64,000 nt of DNA from the NCBI RefSeq assembly GCF_047663525.1, contig NC_092606.1:4958501-5022500 (forward strand). The letters are read 5' to 3'. The notes below the pieces were generated by a model. The model worked only from the letters and a program-made list of their open reading frames with translations. It was not told the DNA's origin and ran no database searches. Shown here in pieces: positions 45,559 to 57,787 of this stretch. The number at the start of each line of letters is the position of its first letter. Within the stretch, counting starts at the first letter, position 1. Source of the stretch: Anas platyrhynchos. Its lineage: Eukaryota > Chordata > Aves > Anseriformes > Anatidae. The translations under genes and the position numbers were made by a program.

Positions 45559-47985
45559 GCTGCAGTCACTTTCACAGACAGAAATTAGAGGTTTAGTCTT
45601 AATTTTAATTAATAAGCAAGGCGTTTTTAACTTGCAAACTTGTGTGATCATTATAGTAACCGTTGGAAGAAGACATACTGTATATTGAAAAGCTTTGCCT
45701 ACGTGTTATCTCTCTCTCCTTTATGCATCAAATATTTAACATGCCTTTTGTTTCAAAGGATTTCATTACACTACTCCACGCCACAGCTGTTTCCTCACCG
45801 CAGAATCCCCTTTGTGCTGCTTTTGCCTTCTGCTTAGTAACTGCGTGCTGGACTGATGTTGAGTTGCTGCAGGGTTTCGCAGTTGCATCTGTTCGCCAGC
45901 TCCTCGAAGAGCCAGGTAGTGTAGCCGCTTACATTTCCATCTCCATTTCCTCTGAAGATTAAGAGCAACAGAATTTGTCAGGAAGCAGGGCTTATTTTCA
46001 GCTCGAAAGCCCATTTCATTAATGCATTAAACATTGACCATTTGCACTGTCTAGAGGCCTATTTAATTGAAAAAGAAGCCGACGTTTGCAAAGAGCTAGC
46101 TAGGGGTACGTATTGAGGCATTAACATAGGAAGAAGCTTTCCAGCCGTTTATCGTTTAGACTTTGTCCAAAGTCAAAAGTCTCCAACAGATTTATTATTT
46201 TTTTCCGACACTTTTGTTGTTTTTTTTTTACAGACAGGGTGTGGGGAGAGGGGGATTGGCGGTTTTAGGGCCCAGGCAGCCTGGCTGCCGTCGGTAGCTG
46301 CCTTTTTCTGCATCCCATTTCCCTTCCCCGCTCCTCTTTGGCCAGCTAACGTCGTCTGAACCCCTCGCTGCTAGGAGTCTGGCCGTCCCCAGGCGAAGGG
46401 CCGGGAATCCAGACCCACTGACAACTCCAAAAAAGGGGTTCAGCCTCTTTCCTCCTGTAGCTAGGATGAATTTCAGGGTGAGGAGACCTAACTCCAGCTC
46501 GTCTCCGGGGGCGCGGGGCCACGTTCTCAATGCTCTCACATTCCAGCAGCGGTTCTGGTGGAGCGGGAGGCGGTGGATCCGAAGCGAAGCTCCGGCCACG
46601 AGACACCCGGGGGGGGCTTTAGAGTCCCGTATCCTCCAGCAAAAACGCCCCAGCTGATTTACTGGACCGCCCCTCCTCTCTGGGAATTAGCGGAGCTGTT
46701 AATAACCTACCAATATTCTTCTTCCCGGAGTCTCGGTGCCTAACTCCTTCTGTTCCTTCCCCAAATCACTCGCAGCAGCTAGTCGAGTCAGTGACCGGTA
46801 GGACACTAAGTGGTGGTAACCTCAGCGTCTTGTTCTCTTCCATGTCTTGAAACCTTTCCTTTTCCGAGAGCCGAATTTGTTGTAAGTAGAAAATTCCTCA
46901 TCTCTGTCAACGAGGCTAATACTTGAACATAATGATCACAATCAAGTTTGGAAATTAAAAAAAAAAAAAAATACAAAAAAAAAAAAACAAAACAACAAAT
47001 AAATGCATTGATTCTTTATATGTACACTGGCTAAAAAAAAAAGAAAAAAAAAAACCTATTGCTCTACACTGTAACTTTTAAGTGTAATATTTCTGTATGA
47101 ATGTCGCCTGGTAGTGTGGGTTTGAGTAGCATTGTGTATGGGTGAACCCACTGGCCTCTGCCATCCACTGGCCTCCCTCACAGCCCTTTGAAAAACAAAG
47201 CCTTAAGTATTTGCTCCTTGAACTTTCCTTAACGAGCATGGTTTAAAATCTTAAGACATCATACAAAAACTCAAAAAAAAAAAAAAAGAAAAAAAAAAAC
47301 ACACAAAAAAAAAAAACTTACAAGTTTTGAAGTGACGTCATAGTTGGCTAGAGATTCTTAAAAGTTTTTTCGTAAATGGAAAAATTAGAAAACATTTATT
47401 TGTATTTTTTTAATTTAGATGTGTAGTCCTGGGCTGTAACAAATATTTAGGTTTCAAAGCTTAGCAGAGTACGTTTTCTGACTCCTTGCGTAAGGTAGTA
47501 CACTTATGTCATTATTTAAATTCCTTTAAGTGTACTCTGAGCCGTTCTTTAGTGATAACTCTTTAGCAAAGTTAAGCAATTTGACTAAAGACGGATTAAA
47601 TTATGTGTTGGCTTGTGTTGCCTTATATTTAAAAAGGAAAAATTGCCTGATTGTGTTATGCCAAATGATAGCAACATGAAGTCCTAATTTATTGTTTATA
47701 ATCGTATTCCTGCAGTCTTTGTGAAAACTGGTAAATATACATCTATGAAAGAACGAAAACCCTGAGGCTTTTCATGCAATATTTTTCTGAATACATTATA
47801 TTGGAAGCCAAGGTTCGAGTCTGAAGCTGCTTCCCTTACAGCCTCCCTGTCGTCTCCCCTCTCCCCACATCGATCTAGGGCTGTGCTATGACTTTAACCT
47901 TTCCTGCTAAGTTAGTTCCTGTAAGGTGTTGGCTACCTGCATACCTACCTTTTTACTAAATAAAATATTGCCATCTCCTCTCTTC
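45559..47985 (+). other. FAM222B: FAM222B 3'UTR
   Basis: About 2.4 kb of AT-rich non-coding sequence ends at AATAAA 47959-47964 (ACTAAATAAAATATTG), followed by the GC-richer intergenic DNA. Another AATAAA at 46998-47003 could give a shorter form. Long A-rich tracts occur at about 46956-46998, 47032-47056 and 47274-47320. The sharp shift from AT-rich to GC-rich at about 48.0 kb supports the end point. Confidence 0.75.
47959..47964 (+). terminator. FAM222B: FAM222B distal poly(A) signal
   Basis: Canonical AATAAA about 2.4 kb after the stop codon, at the boundary where AT-rich UTR gives way to GC-rich intergenic sequence. Confidence 0.65.
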
Positions 47986-50900
47986 GTTAGCCTGCTGCAA
48001 ATCTCACCCCAGACTCTTATTTAAAGCTTTTTTTTTTTTTCCCTTTTCCTGCTCTTCTCCTAAGAGAGAGCCCTGAGCAGAGCCCCGTTGTCGTGGTCTT
48101 TGCCAACGTGGTTTTGCTGTGGCTGCTAGCGCTGGATGTGCCCTGGGAGCCGCTGTGATTTGCTCTGCAGAGAGCCACGACCCCCGAGACTTTGCCCTGG
48201 CACCGCAGGACCGGGAAGCAAAAAAAGCAAAAACCATTCCCGAGCAAAAATATTCCCAAACCTCGTCCAGGCGGGACGGTGCCAGGTGCCTGCTGGAAAA
48301 AACAGCCCTCGCTTTCCGAGTCAAAGATGCAAAAACGCTTCCTTTTTGTTGTTCTAGGAGCGAGGGCTTTTTTGAACGGCAGCTGACAGCTTCTCCTTTC
48401 TCCTTCCCCAGCAGATCTGCAGAGAAACAGCCACCACCCTGCCTCCTTCCCAGGCGCAGGGACCCCAGCCTCAGCCTGCAGGGCAGCCCCGTGGGGCACC
48501 ACTGCCCGGGGAGGAGCGGGTGAGGCTTAATCCCAAGACCAGTGGCCCCGCAGTGCGGTAGGAGCTGTTTCTGTGCCATTTATTTCACGCTCTGTGGGTC
48601 CTTCCCTTGCTGGAGGACAGCCCGGAGGCTGGTGCCACGCGCGGTGCCCAACGCGGTGGCAGCAGCGGCGCAGGGACCAGCACCCCTCAGCTCCCTTCCA
48701 GGAGTTCACAGCACTGCTCCCAGCTCAGATCCTTCCCTTCTTGCCTTTTTGCCTTTTTTTTTTCTTAGCTTAATTGTTTCATGACCTCCAGCACAGGAAA
48801 TGCGAGCTCCAGATTTTTGGTTCCACGCTCGTGCGCGGAGCCTGGGTACCCGCAGGTGGCAATTCTGCTCTTCGAGCAAGGAGCAGGGTCTTTGCAGGTG
48901 GTTTTTTTTGGAATTATTTATGCTGTGTTGTCAGCACCAACCCCTGTCCCCTGTCCCGTATCACACTGGTTTAGCAGAATCTCGTTATCCTGGTGGTTTC
49001 TGGCACCACCCTTGCCAGCCGGAGGTTGGCATGAAATAGCTTCGGGAAGGGTTCAACAGGAAAGTGGTGTAAAACCTCCCAGGAGGAAGCTTCCATCTCC
49101 GTGTCTTTTCTTTTGAGCAGAAGCTTTGAAGCTGTTAAATCTCAAGCCCAGTTTGTTACAGCCCAAAGTTACCGTTTTATAAAAAAGACACTTGTGAATT
49201 TCCTTTCTTTAAGCTTACGCTGTGAAAGACGTCTCCGTGGGACTCGGCCACTCCCGTAGAAACCAAACAGAAATGTTTGCTGGGGCTCACGGTGGAGACA
49301 ACGGGGAATTGCTGCTGTATTTGATTAAACCACATACTGATTCTATACGCTGCTTCTTATGTGCTACGGGTATGAACTAGATCTTTTTTTTTTTTGTCTG
49401 CAGGAAAAATAAAAAAAAGTAAAGCAGAAAAAACAAAAAACAGAGAGAGAGAAAGAGAGCCCTGGTCCCTCTGCCCCTTGTGCTGTTTGTGTGCAGGGCG
49501 AGTACCGTGGGGGGGTACGGAAATACCCAAATACCCAGCGGGTGCCTGCTGCTGGCTGGGGTTGGGCACGTCCTGAAGGAATTTGGGGAGGGGGCTCGGG
49601 GTGCGGGGGGTGCGACCTGGCTGCTCTTCTCCCCTAAGAGCACAGAGGGGGGGCTGGAGGAACAGAGGCGATGCTCAGAGGCAGGGAGGTGCTGAAGGAA
49701 TTGCTCACAGAGCCGGGGGGGCGAGGAGGCTGACGTCCTGCCCGGGTGGGACAAATTCTGAGGTCGGGTCTGCGTGTATGGGGTGGGGGGGAGAAGGGCT
49801 CGGGCTATGGGGGGGCTGCTCCCAGCGATGCCCTTTGAAGCCTTGACACCAACAGCGCGTGCAATAAATTCCCAGTTTGGGTTCTCAGCGTAAAACTAAG
49901 TAAAGATTTTTTAAAGATTTTTTTAAAGATTTTTTTTTTCTGCAAGAAGAGAGAAAAACACAACTGATTTTTTCCAACCCCCTCTGCACTTGCTCGAAAG
50001 ACACGGGCGTCTAAATTTTCTCTGACGACAAACAAACATTTTTCCTGGGGTTGCCAGAACCACGCTTCGGTGTCTGCTGTCTCCATCAGCCTCCTCTTCC
50101 AAAGCCTCTTCCATCCCCTGGCATCAGCGTGGGGAACCCAACCTCTGGGGGGAGGTAGCGTGGGCTCAGCCCTCAGAAACTTCTCCTTTAGGTCGAGTGT
50201 GTTTTTTTTTTGTTTTTTGGGGGTTTTTTTTTTGATGGTTCAGCTGCTCTGTTTGGTCTTTTCCTCCTGTGCTGGGCTCACGTTGCCAAAATTAAATTGG
50301 GTCCAAGGTAGGCGATGCGCTAGGAGAGGTGTAGAAAATCAGCACACGGGAAGCTGTAGCAAATAAAACACCAGGCTGGGGACGGGACAGCATTAAACTT
50401 AAATTCACCCATAATCTTCAAATGCCACGCTGTGTCCCCAGATTTCCCCCCAGCTGAAGGGAGGGGGCTTGGGGATGGCGTGAGGGCAGGGGGTGGCTCC
50501 TGCCCGGTGCCTCCACACTGCTCCAGCCTGGCCCATGCCACAAAACCAATTTAATTCTTCGTTTTTGGCCCCAGATTTGCCATCCAGCCTCACAGCCAAA
50601 TTGTAATAAAATTCCCGGAGTGTTTTATCTAATTAGTTTAAGCTAATTTCGAGGCAATTGGGTACAAGCCGTGGGTTCAGTCCTGGGAGATGTGTTAAAA
50701 CCGAAGAGCTGAAATCACAGCGGGGGTTTCACTGCCCACCCCGTAAACCCTCTCCCTTCATGTCCTGGTGCTCAAACCCCGCAGACCTGGGAAGGGCTGG
50801 GGGAGGCGGCCGAGCCCGGGCAGGTTTTTAATAAAGGACGCAAAAAACACTTTTGTCTTTGTGTGTTTTTTTTTTTTTATTTTACCTTAATGAAATATTA

Positions 50901-51500
50901 ATGCCTGGGTCAGACAGCTCGGCTGAAGGTGTGTCCCCAAGCCGGGGGCACAGCGGGGCTGGGAGCCCCCGATACATTTTAGGGTCCTTTGCACTGAATT
51001 TCCCACAACTTTCCAGGAAGTTTATTTTTAAACTTTCTGCTTGAATCTAATTTTAGCAGCGCATCGATTTGTCTCCCTCCCCCCCCCCGTGAATTCTAAG
51101 AGCATCTCCTGCTGCTCAGCCCAGTTTTTGCCGGGGATTTGCCCTCCCCGGCTCCGAACGGATCCCGCAGGGACGTGGAAGGGGAGAGGTGAAGGGGAGC
51201 GGGTACGGGATGAAGCTGTGCGGAGGGCAAATTTCACACCAGAGATTGAAAAGGGAGAGAGGGGAAAAAAAAAAAAAAAAAATGGGGGGTGAAAATGGGG
51301 AAAAGGCAGCTTGGGGTTGTGGTTATTTTTGGGGTGGGTGCCACCAGTTTTTGGGCATCGCGCCGCACAACAGCAACATGGATCCGCAGCTGCTGGCCTT
51401 TTGGGGTGAGACCTGCAGTTTTCAGCTCATTTTATCAATCCTTTTTCATAATTCCATGGGTTGTTGGCTGTTTTTTTTGGTGCAAGGCTCAGCAAAAGGC
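47986..51500. other. Intergenic region between FAM222B and TRAF4
   Basis: No gene recognised on either strand. It includes T/A tracts (48028, 48758, 49384, 49937, 50203, 50867, 51267) and GC-rich patches. Open frames of 60-190 codons are not supported by any family, start context or codon pattern. Confidence 0.65.
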
Positions 51501-51505
51501 TGCGT

Positions 51506-51531
51506 GGGGGGGGGGGGGGGGGGGGGGGGGG
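51506..51531 (+). repeat. G26 homopolymer
   Basis: An uninterrupted run of 26 G residues, the longest homopolymer in the window. It has G-quadruplex potential on the plus strand, and its true length is uncertain in any sequencing method. Confidence 0.9.
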
Positions 51532-51629
51532 CAGCCCGGCTCCGTGCTTTGGTGCTGGCGCCCTGTGCGCTCTCCAAAGCGAGAGCCCCCCCAAAAAAAT
51601 AAAGAGAAATTCGGGTTTGGGCTCTGCAG

Positions 51630-51785
51630 GGAAAAACCCGGCTTGTGCCCGGCCCCGGCTCCGGGAGGAGCCGCCGGGAAGGGAACGCGGCCGGCCGGGA
51701 GGGGGGGCCCCAGCCCCGGCCCCGAGCCCCGGCCCCGAGCCCCGGCACCGCGCGGCGGCGGCAGCGAGCACCGGAGGGACCGGGG
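51630..51785. promoter_or_regulatory. Orphan CpG-rich island
   Basis: A block of very high G+C with many CpG, including two copies of GGCCCCGAGCCCC and GCGCGGCGGCGGCAGCGAGC. It looks like a promoter island but no gene starts nearby: FAM222B ends 3.6 kb to the left and TRAF4 ends to the right. It may be the promoter of an unannotated transcript, or a GC-rich repeat edge. Confidence 0.35.
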
Positions 51786-52220
51786 GGCACCAGTACGGGC
51801 TGATACTGGGCACCAGTAAGGCACTGGTGGGGCACCAATACGGGCTGATACTGGGCACCAGTACGGGCTGATACTGGGCACCAGTATGGGACTGGTGGGG
51901 CACCCGTATGGGTTGATACTGGGCACCAGTATGGGATGACACCAGTACAGGAATATACCAGGCACCAGCAAGGGACAGCAGCAGGCACCAGTATGGGTTG
52001 TTACTGGGCACCACTATGGGATTACATCAGGTACCAGTAAAGGCTGTTACTGGGCACCAGTATGGGATGGCACTGGGCACCAATGGGAACTGAGACTGAG
52101 CACCGCTGGCATCGACCAGTACAATGCTGGCTTTTGGCACCGGTACAGCTGGCACTGGGCACCAGTGTGAGTGGCCACTGGGCACCAGTAAAGCTGGCAC
52201 TGGGCACCAGTGTGGCACTG
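51786..52220. repeat. Minisatellite with GGGCACCAGTA core, about 24-bp unit
   Basis: The unit GGGCACCAGTATGGGCTGAT (plus ACT) recurs, first regularly, then with changing spacers (AAAGCTGGCACT, GTGGCCACT) to about 52215. More than a dozen CACCAGT cores are present. It creates repeated chance peptides on both strands (such as PYWCPVS on minus), which are not genes. Confidence 0.88.
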
Positions 52221-52764
52221 GGACAGCCAGGGAGGGCCAGGGCAGGAGGAGCTGCCCTGTGTGCCCCCCAGCCCAGCTGGGATCAGTTTGGGGGGCACCA
52301 CGTCCAGTGGGGCAGCATGAACACAGCTGTGGGATCGGACTGGGGGCAGTGCCCCCCCCATCATACTGGGATGACTGGGGGGGTCCCCATGGGGTCTGAT
52401 CCAGCCGAGCCCCCCAAACCACCCCAACACCCCCATGGCCACCCACCGCCCCCCGTCTGCCCCAAATTATTGCCTCCCCTGGAGCCCTGATTGCCCCTGA
52501 GCTAACGAAGAGCTGGGGGGGGACATCGGAGGGGGGCTGCAGGATAATAGGGGTGGCCCGGTGCCCCCCCCAAACCGGTGATTACCGAATTAACCGTCTG
52601 CACCCGAGCCCGTCTGCCGCAGGGATGTGGGTCAGGGATTACCCACGCCGTGCCCCCCGGCCCCTCTGTGGGGAGGCAACGGGGACGTGGAGCCCCCCCC
52701 CCGGTGCTGTCCCAGGACGTGGCACCCAGCCACGGGGAGGGGGGGGGCAGGAAGGAGCTCCAGG
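52221..52764. other. GC-rich spacer downstream of TRAF4
   Basis: I see nothing functional here beyond C/G runs. It lies between the minisatellite and the predicted 3' end of TRAF4. Confidence 0.6.
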
Positions 52765-53227
52765 CAGCCCTAATAAATACAAGAACAGTTTATTGAAAAA
52801 AAAAACAAAAAACAAATAAAAGAGGCAGGGAAGGGGGCATCGGGCCCCGGCCCAGGGTAATAAATAACAAACGTGCTCCCGGGGGGGGCACCGGCTTACA
52901 AAATATGGCTCTGGGCAGCGGGGACCCAAGCTGGGTCCCCAGCAAGGCTGGTGGGGGCCACCGGGCACCCCAGCGAGGAAATTGGGGGGGGCCCAGCCCC
53001 CCGGCACCCCCCGGGCACCTGAGAAGGGGTTGAGCACCGAGCACGGCGGGGTCCCAGCCCCAGCGGGGGGCACGGGAGCAGCCCCCCCACCGCCTCCCTG
53101 AGAGCCACCGGCGCGGCCACCGCGGGGTCCCCAGCGCCGGGGCGGGGGGCTCAGCACCATGGGGGTCAGCCCGGGCTGGGCGTGCAGCTCATGGCCCCCT
53201 GTGTCCCCCCCCCTCTGAATGCGGGGC
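52765..53227 (-). other. TRAF4: TRAF4 3'UTR
   Basis: Minus-strand sequence after the TRAF4 stop. AATAAA on the minus strand lies at 52794-52789, so cleavage would fall near 52765-52778 and give a 3'UTR of about 450 nt. The UTR is C/G-rich. Confidence 0.7.
52789..52794 (-). terminator. TRAF4: TRAF4 poly(A) signal
   Basis: TTTATT on the plus strand reads AATAAA on the minus strand, about 435 bases after the TRAF4 stop codon. It is the first canonical signal in the downstream sequence. Confidence 0.7.
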
Positions 53228-56200
53228 TCAGGCGAGGATTTTTTGGGGGATCTCCACCGAGGCCTTGATGAAGATGGCGTTGTCCCGCACGTAGTTGCGC
53301 TTCTTGATGTCCTCGTGGGAGATGAATTTGGGGTAGCCGAAACCCAGGGTGCTCTCGTCCAGGGAGCCGCGCGTGCTCCCCGGCTTCTGGAAGTTTTTCC
53401 AGTTGGGGTCGGGGTGGAAGGTCTCGGTGATGTGCTGGGGCTTGGAGAGCGAGGGGTCGCTCTGGTCCAGCAGGGAGAAGGTGACGCGGTAGGAGAAGGG
53501 CCACTCCAGCAGGTTGTCGTACTCGCCCGGCAGCACGCGGATGTAGACGGAGAGGTGGCTGCTCTCGCCGCTGCCGTTGCCGTTGAGGAACGCCGAGACC
53601 TGCAGCTTGTAGCCGTACTTGTGGGTGTAGAAGGGGGGGCTGAAGAACTCGTAGTTGCTGCGGGCTTTGGCCTCCTGCAGCTTGCGGGCGTAGTCGGCGA
53701 TCTTCCAGATGAGGATCCCGTCGCTGCTCACCGACAGCTCCTCCACGTCGCGCCGCAGCTCCAGGATCTCCTGGCGCTGCCGGCTCACCAGGGCGCACAC
53801 CATGCCCAGGTGAGCCTTGGTGCTCTCCTCCAGGTGCCGGCCCATGGCCAGCTTGGGGCACTGCGGGGACGGCGGGGACGTCAGCGGGGGGGTGGGATGG
53901 GGAAAGAGGAGGGGGCCGCGGGGAGGGAGTTGGGGAATGGGGGTGGTGGAGAGGGGTGGCGCGGGGCTGCACGGGGACAACGGGGTGGGACAGGAGGGGG
54001 TGGCACGGGGACAGGTGGCTGGGATGGTATGGGGACAGCAGGGTGGATTGGCACAGGGATGTCACCGTGGGGTGGCACGGGGACACCTGGATGGGATGGC
54101 ACGGGGACATCGAGCCAGGATGGCATGGGGAGGACACCAGGATGGCAAAGTGACACAGGACAGGATGGGGACACCAAGTGGCCGCAGGGATGGGGCAGAG
54201 CAGAGCAGGAACCCCACAAGGAACTGGACAGACGTCAGGGCAGGAGAGCTGTGGGGATGCTGCGGGGCACTCGGTGGCGTAAGGACACCGGGATGGGATG
54301 GGGATGGGGACGCTGGCACGGGGCTGGGGCCACACTTACCCGGTGCTTGCAGCCAGCCTCCTTGAAGGGACACAGCAGCATGGCAGTGTTGCAGCTCTCC
54401 TTCAGGTGGCTGGGCATGTCCTCCCGCGCGATGCTGGGCGTCCCGCACTGGTTGGGGCAGGGCACGGGGTACCGGGGACACTGGTACTGGTGGTTCTGGG
54501 GACAGAGGACGGCGGTCAGGTGGTGGCACCGAGAGCCATCGGGGTGGCCCCGTCCCCACGGGCCCCGTCTCACCTGGATGGTGTCGAAGACGAACTCCTT
54601 GGCGCAGTAGGTGCAGGGCTGCGTGCGCTTGGGGCACTCGGCCAGGGTGTGCTGGGACAGCAGGCGCCGCATCATGCGCGCCCCGCACTTGTTCTCGCAG
54701 TACACGCTCTCCTGGGGACACGTCCCCTGGTGGCCCTGGGGACCGCAGCAGCAGCAGCAGCGTCACCAACCACAGCCAGGATCTGTCCCCATGGCCAGGA
54801 TCTGTCCCCACGAGGTCCCCCATCCGGGTCCCCCACGGCCACCCTGCACCCCCTGAGACCCTGCTACCCCCCCCTTGCCATCTGCGTGTCCCCCTCCCGG
54901 CCCGGCGTGTCCCCCACCCCGGTGCCCACCTCGAAGGCCTCCCCGGTGAAGTCGGTGGCGCAGAACTCGCACTTGACCCTGCGCTTGGGGCAGCCGTGCT
55001 GCACGTGCTCGGGCAGGTCGCGGCGGCTCAGCTTGGCGCTGCAGCGGTTGGGGCAGGGGACGACGTTGAAGGCGCAGGTGCCGAGGTGGACCTGGGGGCG
55101 CAGGGACGGTCAGAGGGGGGGGGGGGTCCTAAAGCACCCCCGAGGCGCAGCCCCCGCTCCTCTCCTGCCCACCAGCTCCTACCTGGAGGTGTTTGATGAG
55201 CCCGCTCCAGCGGCAGCCCTCCTCGCTGTGGATGCAGCGGATGGCCAGGCTCAACACCTGCACCTCCAGCTCGGGGTCGGGGTAGATCTGTTGGGCAACG
55301 GGACGGCACCGGGCTGTCAGCATCCCCCACCGGCCCCCACCTCGCCCCCCCCAAAACCCAGCGGGGAGCTGTGGGCACGGTGCCCGGGGCCGGATCCCCC
55401 CGCCGGCACGCGAACAAGCGCCCTTTGTCGGCCGTGGGTTTCCGTTTCCCAGCGCGGCGGCACAAAGGGCTCTTGCTTCCGCACGGGCACCCGTGCCAGG
55501 CACCGGGGCCGTGCCAAGGAGGGGGGGACTCAGAGACCCTCGGTGGGGACATGGGGGACGTTTCCTTGCCAGCGGGGTGCCCTGGCCCCGTGCCTGCAGC
55601 TCCAGGCTCACCTTGGCGTAGTCCAGGGGCAGCTGGTCCTCGGGGCACTTGAAGACGCCTTCGCTGCAAGAGAAAGGGGTGGGGGGTCAGGCAGGGCGGG
55701 GGCACGGCGGTGACACATCCACGGCATCCCATGGGACCCCCCCCCAAGCCCCCAGCCCCCAGCCCATCCGTGCTGCCCACCCGGCGTGCCAAATCCAGCC
55801 CTCGGGGAGCCCTAATCCCGGCGGCAGCCGCTCCATCTGTCAGAGCTGGGAAATGCCCCCGCCAGACGCCCCCCCGGGGCTGCCCCCCTGCTGTCGGGGA
55901 GGGTGGGGGGGGGTTGGCACCATCTGGAGCCCCCTCACACCCCCTCCCCAGGATGGATGGAGGCAGGGGCTGGAGGAGGCCGAGGGCAGCCCCCGGTGCC
56001 GGGACCAGCAGCTGGGCTCCAGATGTGCAGCCCGGATGCGCCGGCCCCAGGGGCTGCCCCTCGCCAGGAAACGGCCCCCCCAGCCACCCCGGCAAGGTGG
56101 GAACGGGGTGGGGGGGACACGGGACCTGCAGCTGGGCCCTGCACACGGAGCCGTGGTACCCCCAGCATGCTGCGACCCCACCCCCAGCAGGACGGGGGAG

Positions 56201-57787
56201 CTCGTGCCAAGAGCCAGCCTTGGGCGCAGGATGGGGACGGAGCCCAACGGGGAGCCTGGCACCGGGCACGGTCACCCCACGGAGCCACCGTCACCCCATA
56301 GCACCGTGCCCGGGGTGGGAAGCTTTGGGTGCTGCCCCTGGGGACAGCAGCAGGGACAGGCAGGGACCTGAGCTCTGGCACCCCCCGGGATGTGAAGGGG
56401 ACGAGGTGGCCCCGTGCCCCCGATCACTCCGCGTGCCAAGGGGCTGCGGGGTGTTGTGGCCACCCCAGCAGTGCCACCAGCGTGTGCTGGCCTGGGATGT
56501 CACCGGGATCAGCTCGGTGACATCCCCAACAGCCCCTGAGCCCCAGTGTTGGGGACCAAGGGATAATGGGGTCAACAGCGGGGTGCGAGCCCTCGGGGCA
56601 CGGCCACATCCAGCCCCACTCTGCCACGTGCCCGCTGTGTTTGCTGGGCGTTCCCTCGGGACCACCGCCACCAGCAGCAGCCCCAGGCCCCTTTTTGGGA
56701 GGTGGCATCGCCCCATGGCCTTGGGGAGGGGACGCAGCGGGGTGGCAGCACCGGCCCTGCCCAGTATCGGGGTGCGGGGGCCAGAATCCCCATTGGGGCG
56801 GGGGTCCGGGGGGGTGAATCCCCGACAAAGCCTCCCCATTCCTCACGCTCGGCCGGGCAGGGAATGTGCTGAGGCAGCACCGGGGGCACCGTCCTTGCCT
56901 CTGACCTTCGTGGCGAGCCGGGGCGAAGGGGCAGGACCCCCCCCCAAAACCCCAAATAGAAGTTTTTTTTTTGTTTTTTTTTTTTTGGGGGGGGGGGGGA
57001 AGCACAGATCCCCCCGTGTCCGGAACTGAGCCCCACAGCCCCGGGTGGGTGCGGGAGCGGAGGCACAGCCTGGCACCGGCCCCGGGAACGCCCGGTTTCT
57101 ACGAAACCGGCCTCGGGCACCCCGGTGCCCCCCCCCCGGGGACCGTGCAAAGGTCGCCGGAGCGGGGCGAGGCTGAGCCGGGGGCGGCGGCGGGCGGAAA
57201 ACGGGGCCGGGGGCGCAGCAACCCCGGGGAGGGGGGGGGATGGAGGGGAACGGGGAAAAAGAATTGGGGGGGGGGGGGACCCCGAGGGGCTCCGGGGAGG
57301 GGGTTTTGGGGGGGGCTCCGGGGTGCTGCTTCCTTCCTGCGCGGCCGGGGCAGGATGTTGGAGGGTGCTGGGAGCGCGGCGCTTCGCCTGGCCTTCCTCC
57401 TCCTCCTCTTCCTCCTCCTCCTGCTCTTCCTCCTCCTCCTCCTCTTCCTCCTCGCCCCCCCCCCGGCTCGCTGTCACGCGTGGGGGGGCCACCTTGCACC
57501 CCCCCCCCCCTATTTCCCCCTTTTCCCCTGCATCGTGCGCGCCCGCGCCCTTGGGTGCGGTGGAGAGGTGGGGGGGGGACCCTGCGCGATACCCCGGCGG
57601 GGTTAAAAGGAGGGGTCTGGGGGGGTCCGGGGGGGGGTCCTCACCTGAGGAACTCCTGCAGGCAGGTGTCGCAGAAGCGGTGGCCGCAGGTGGAGACGCG
57701 CACGGGCTCCCGCATGGGCTTCCCGCACAGCGGGCACAGCACCCGGCGCCGCGGCCGCTCCAGCAGCTTGTAGTCGTAGCCCGGCAT
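53228..57787 (-). CDS. TRAF4: TRAF4, TNF receptor-associated factor 4 (470 aa)
   Basis: TRAF4 is a RING/TRAF-domain adaptor and E3 ligase acting in TGF-beta, planar polarity and tight-junction signalling. Seven coding exons, in transcript order: 57787-57645, 55663-55612, 55287-55183, 55091-54930, 54735-54574, 54495-54340 and 53860-53228. They sum to 471 codons including TGA, so 470 residues, the same length as human TRAF4. The start MPGYDYKLLERP matches human MPGFDYKFLEKP. The RING ligands are C18, C21, C34, H36, C39, C42, C54 and D57. Exons 4-6 (54, 54 and 52 codons, all phase 0) encode the TRAF-type zinc fingers. Exon 7 carries a short coiled coil (SRQRQEILELRRDVEELSV) and the MATH/TRAF-C domain from about residue 307, ending KILA. 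All introns are short except intron 1 (about 2 kb). No disabling change is seen. Confidence 0.98.
53940..54175. repeat. Degenerate GGCACGGGGACA minisatellite in a TRAF4 intron
   Basis: Inside the last TRAF4 intron (53861-54339) the words GGCACGGGGACA and GGATGGCA recur with about 20-25 bp spacing. It is purine-rich on the plus strand and yields a spurious long plus-strand frame overlapping the antisense of TRAF4. Confidence 0.7.
55664..57644 (-). other. TRAF4: TRAF4 intron 1
   Basis: A 2-kb, very GC-rich intron between the RING-start exon and the exon completing the RING. It holds a pyrimidine repeat (TCC/TTCC units on the plus strand, 57394-57453) and G/C runs at 56990 and 57263. Long open frames on both strands reflect base composition. 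A promoter for a shorter form cannot be excluded but nothing points to one. Confidence 0.75.

Noticed and set aside
51379-51412. Short frame MDPQLLAFW followed by a GT donor-like site next to the G26 run
   Set aside because: Only nine codons, no downstream acceptor partner or family match. Noted because it lies close to an orphan CpG island, but not supportable as a gene.
53219-54610. 463-codon plus-strand frame opposite TRAF4
   Set aside because: It is the antisense of the TRAF4 exons and an intronic minisatellite, a known effect of GC-rich coding sequence.
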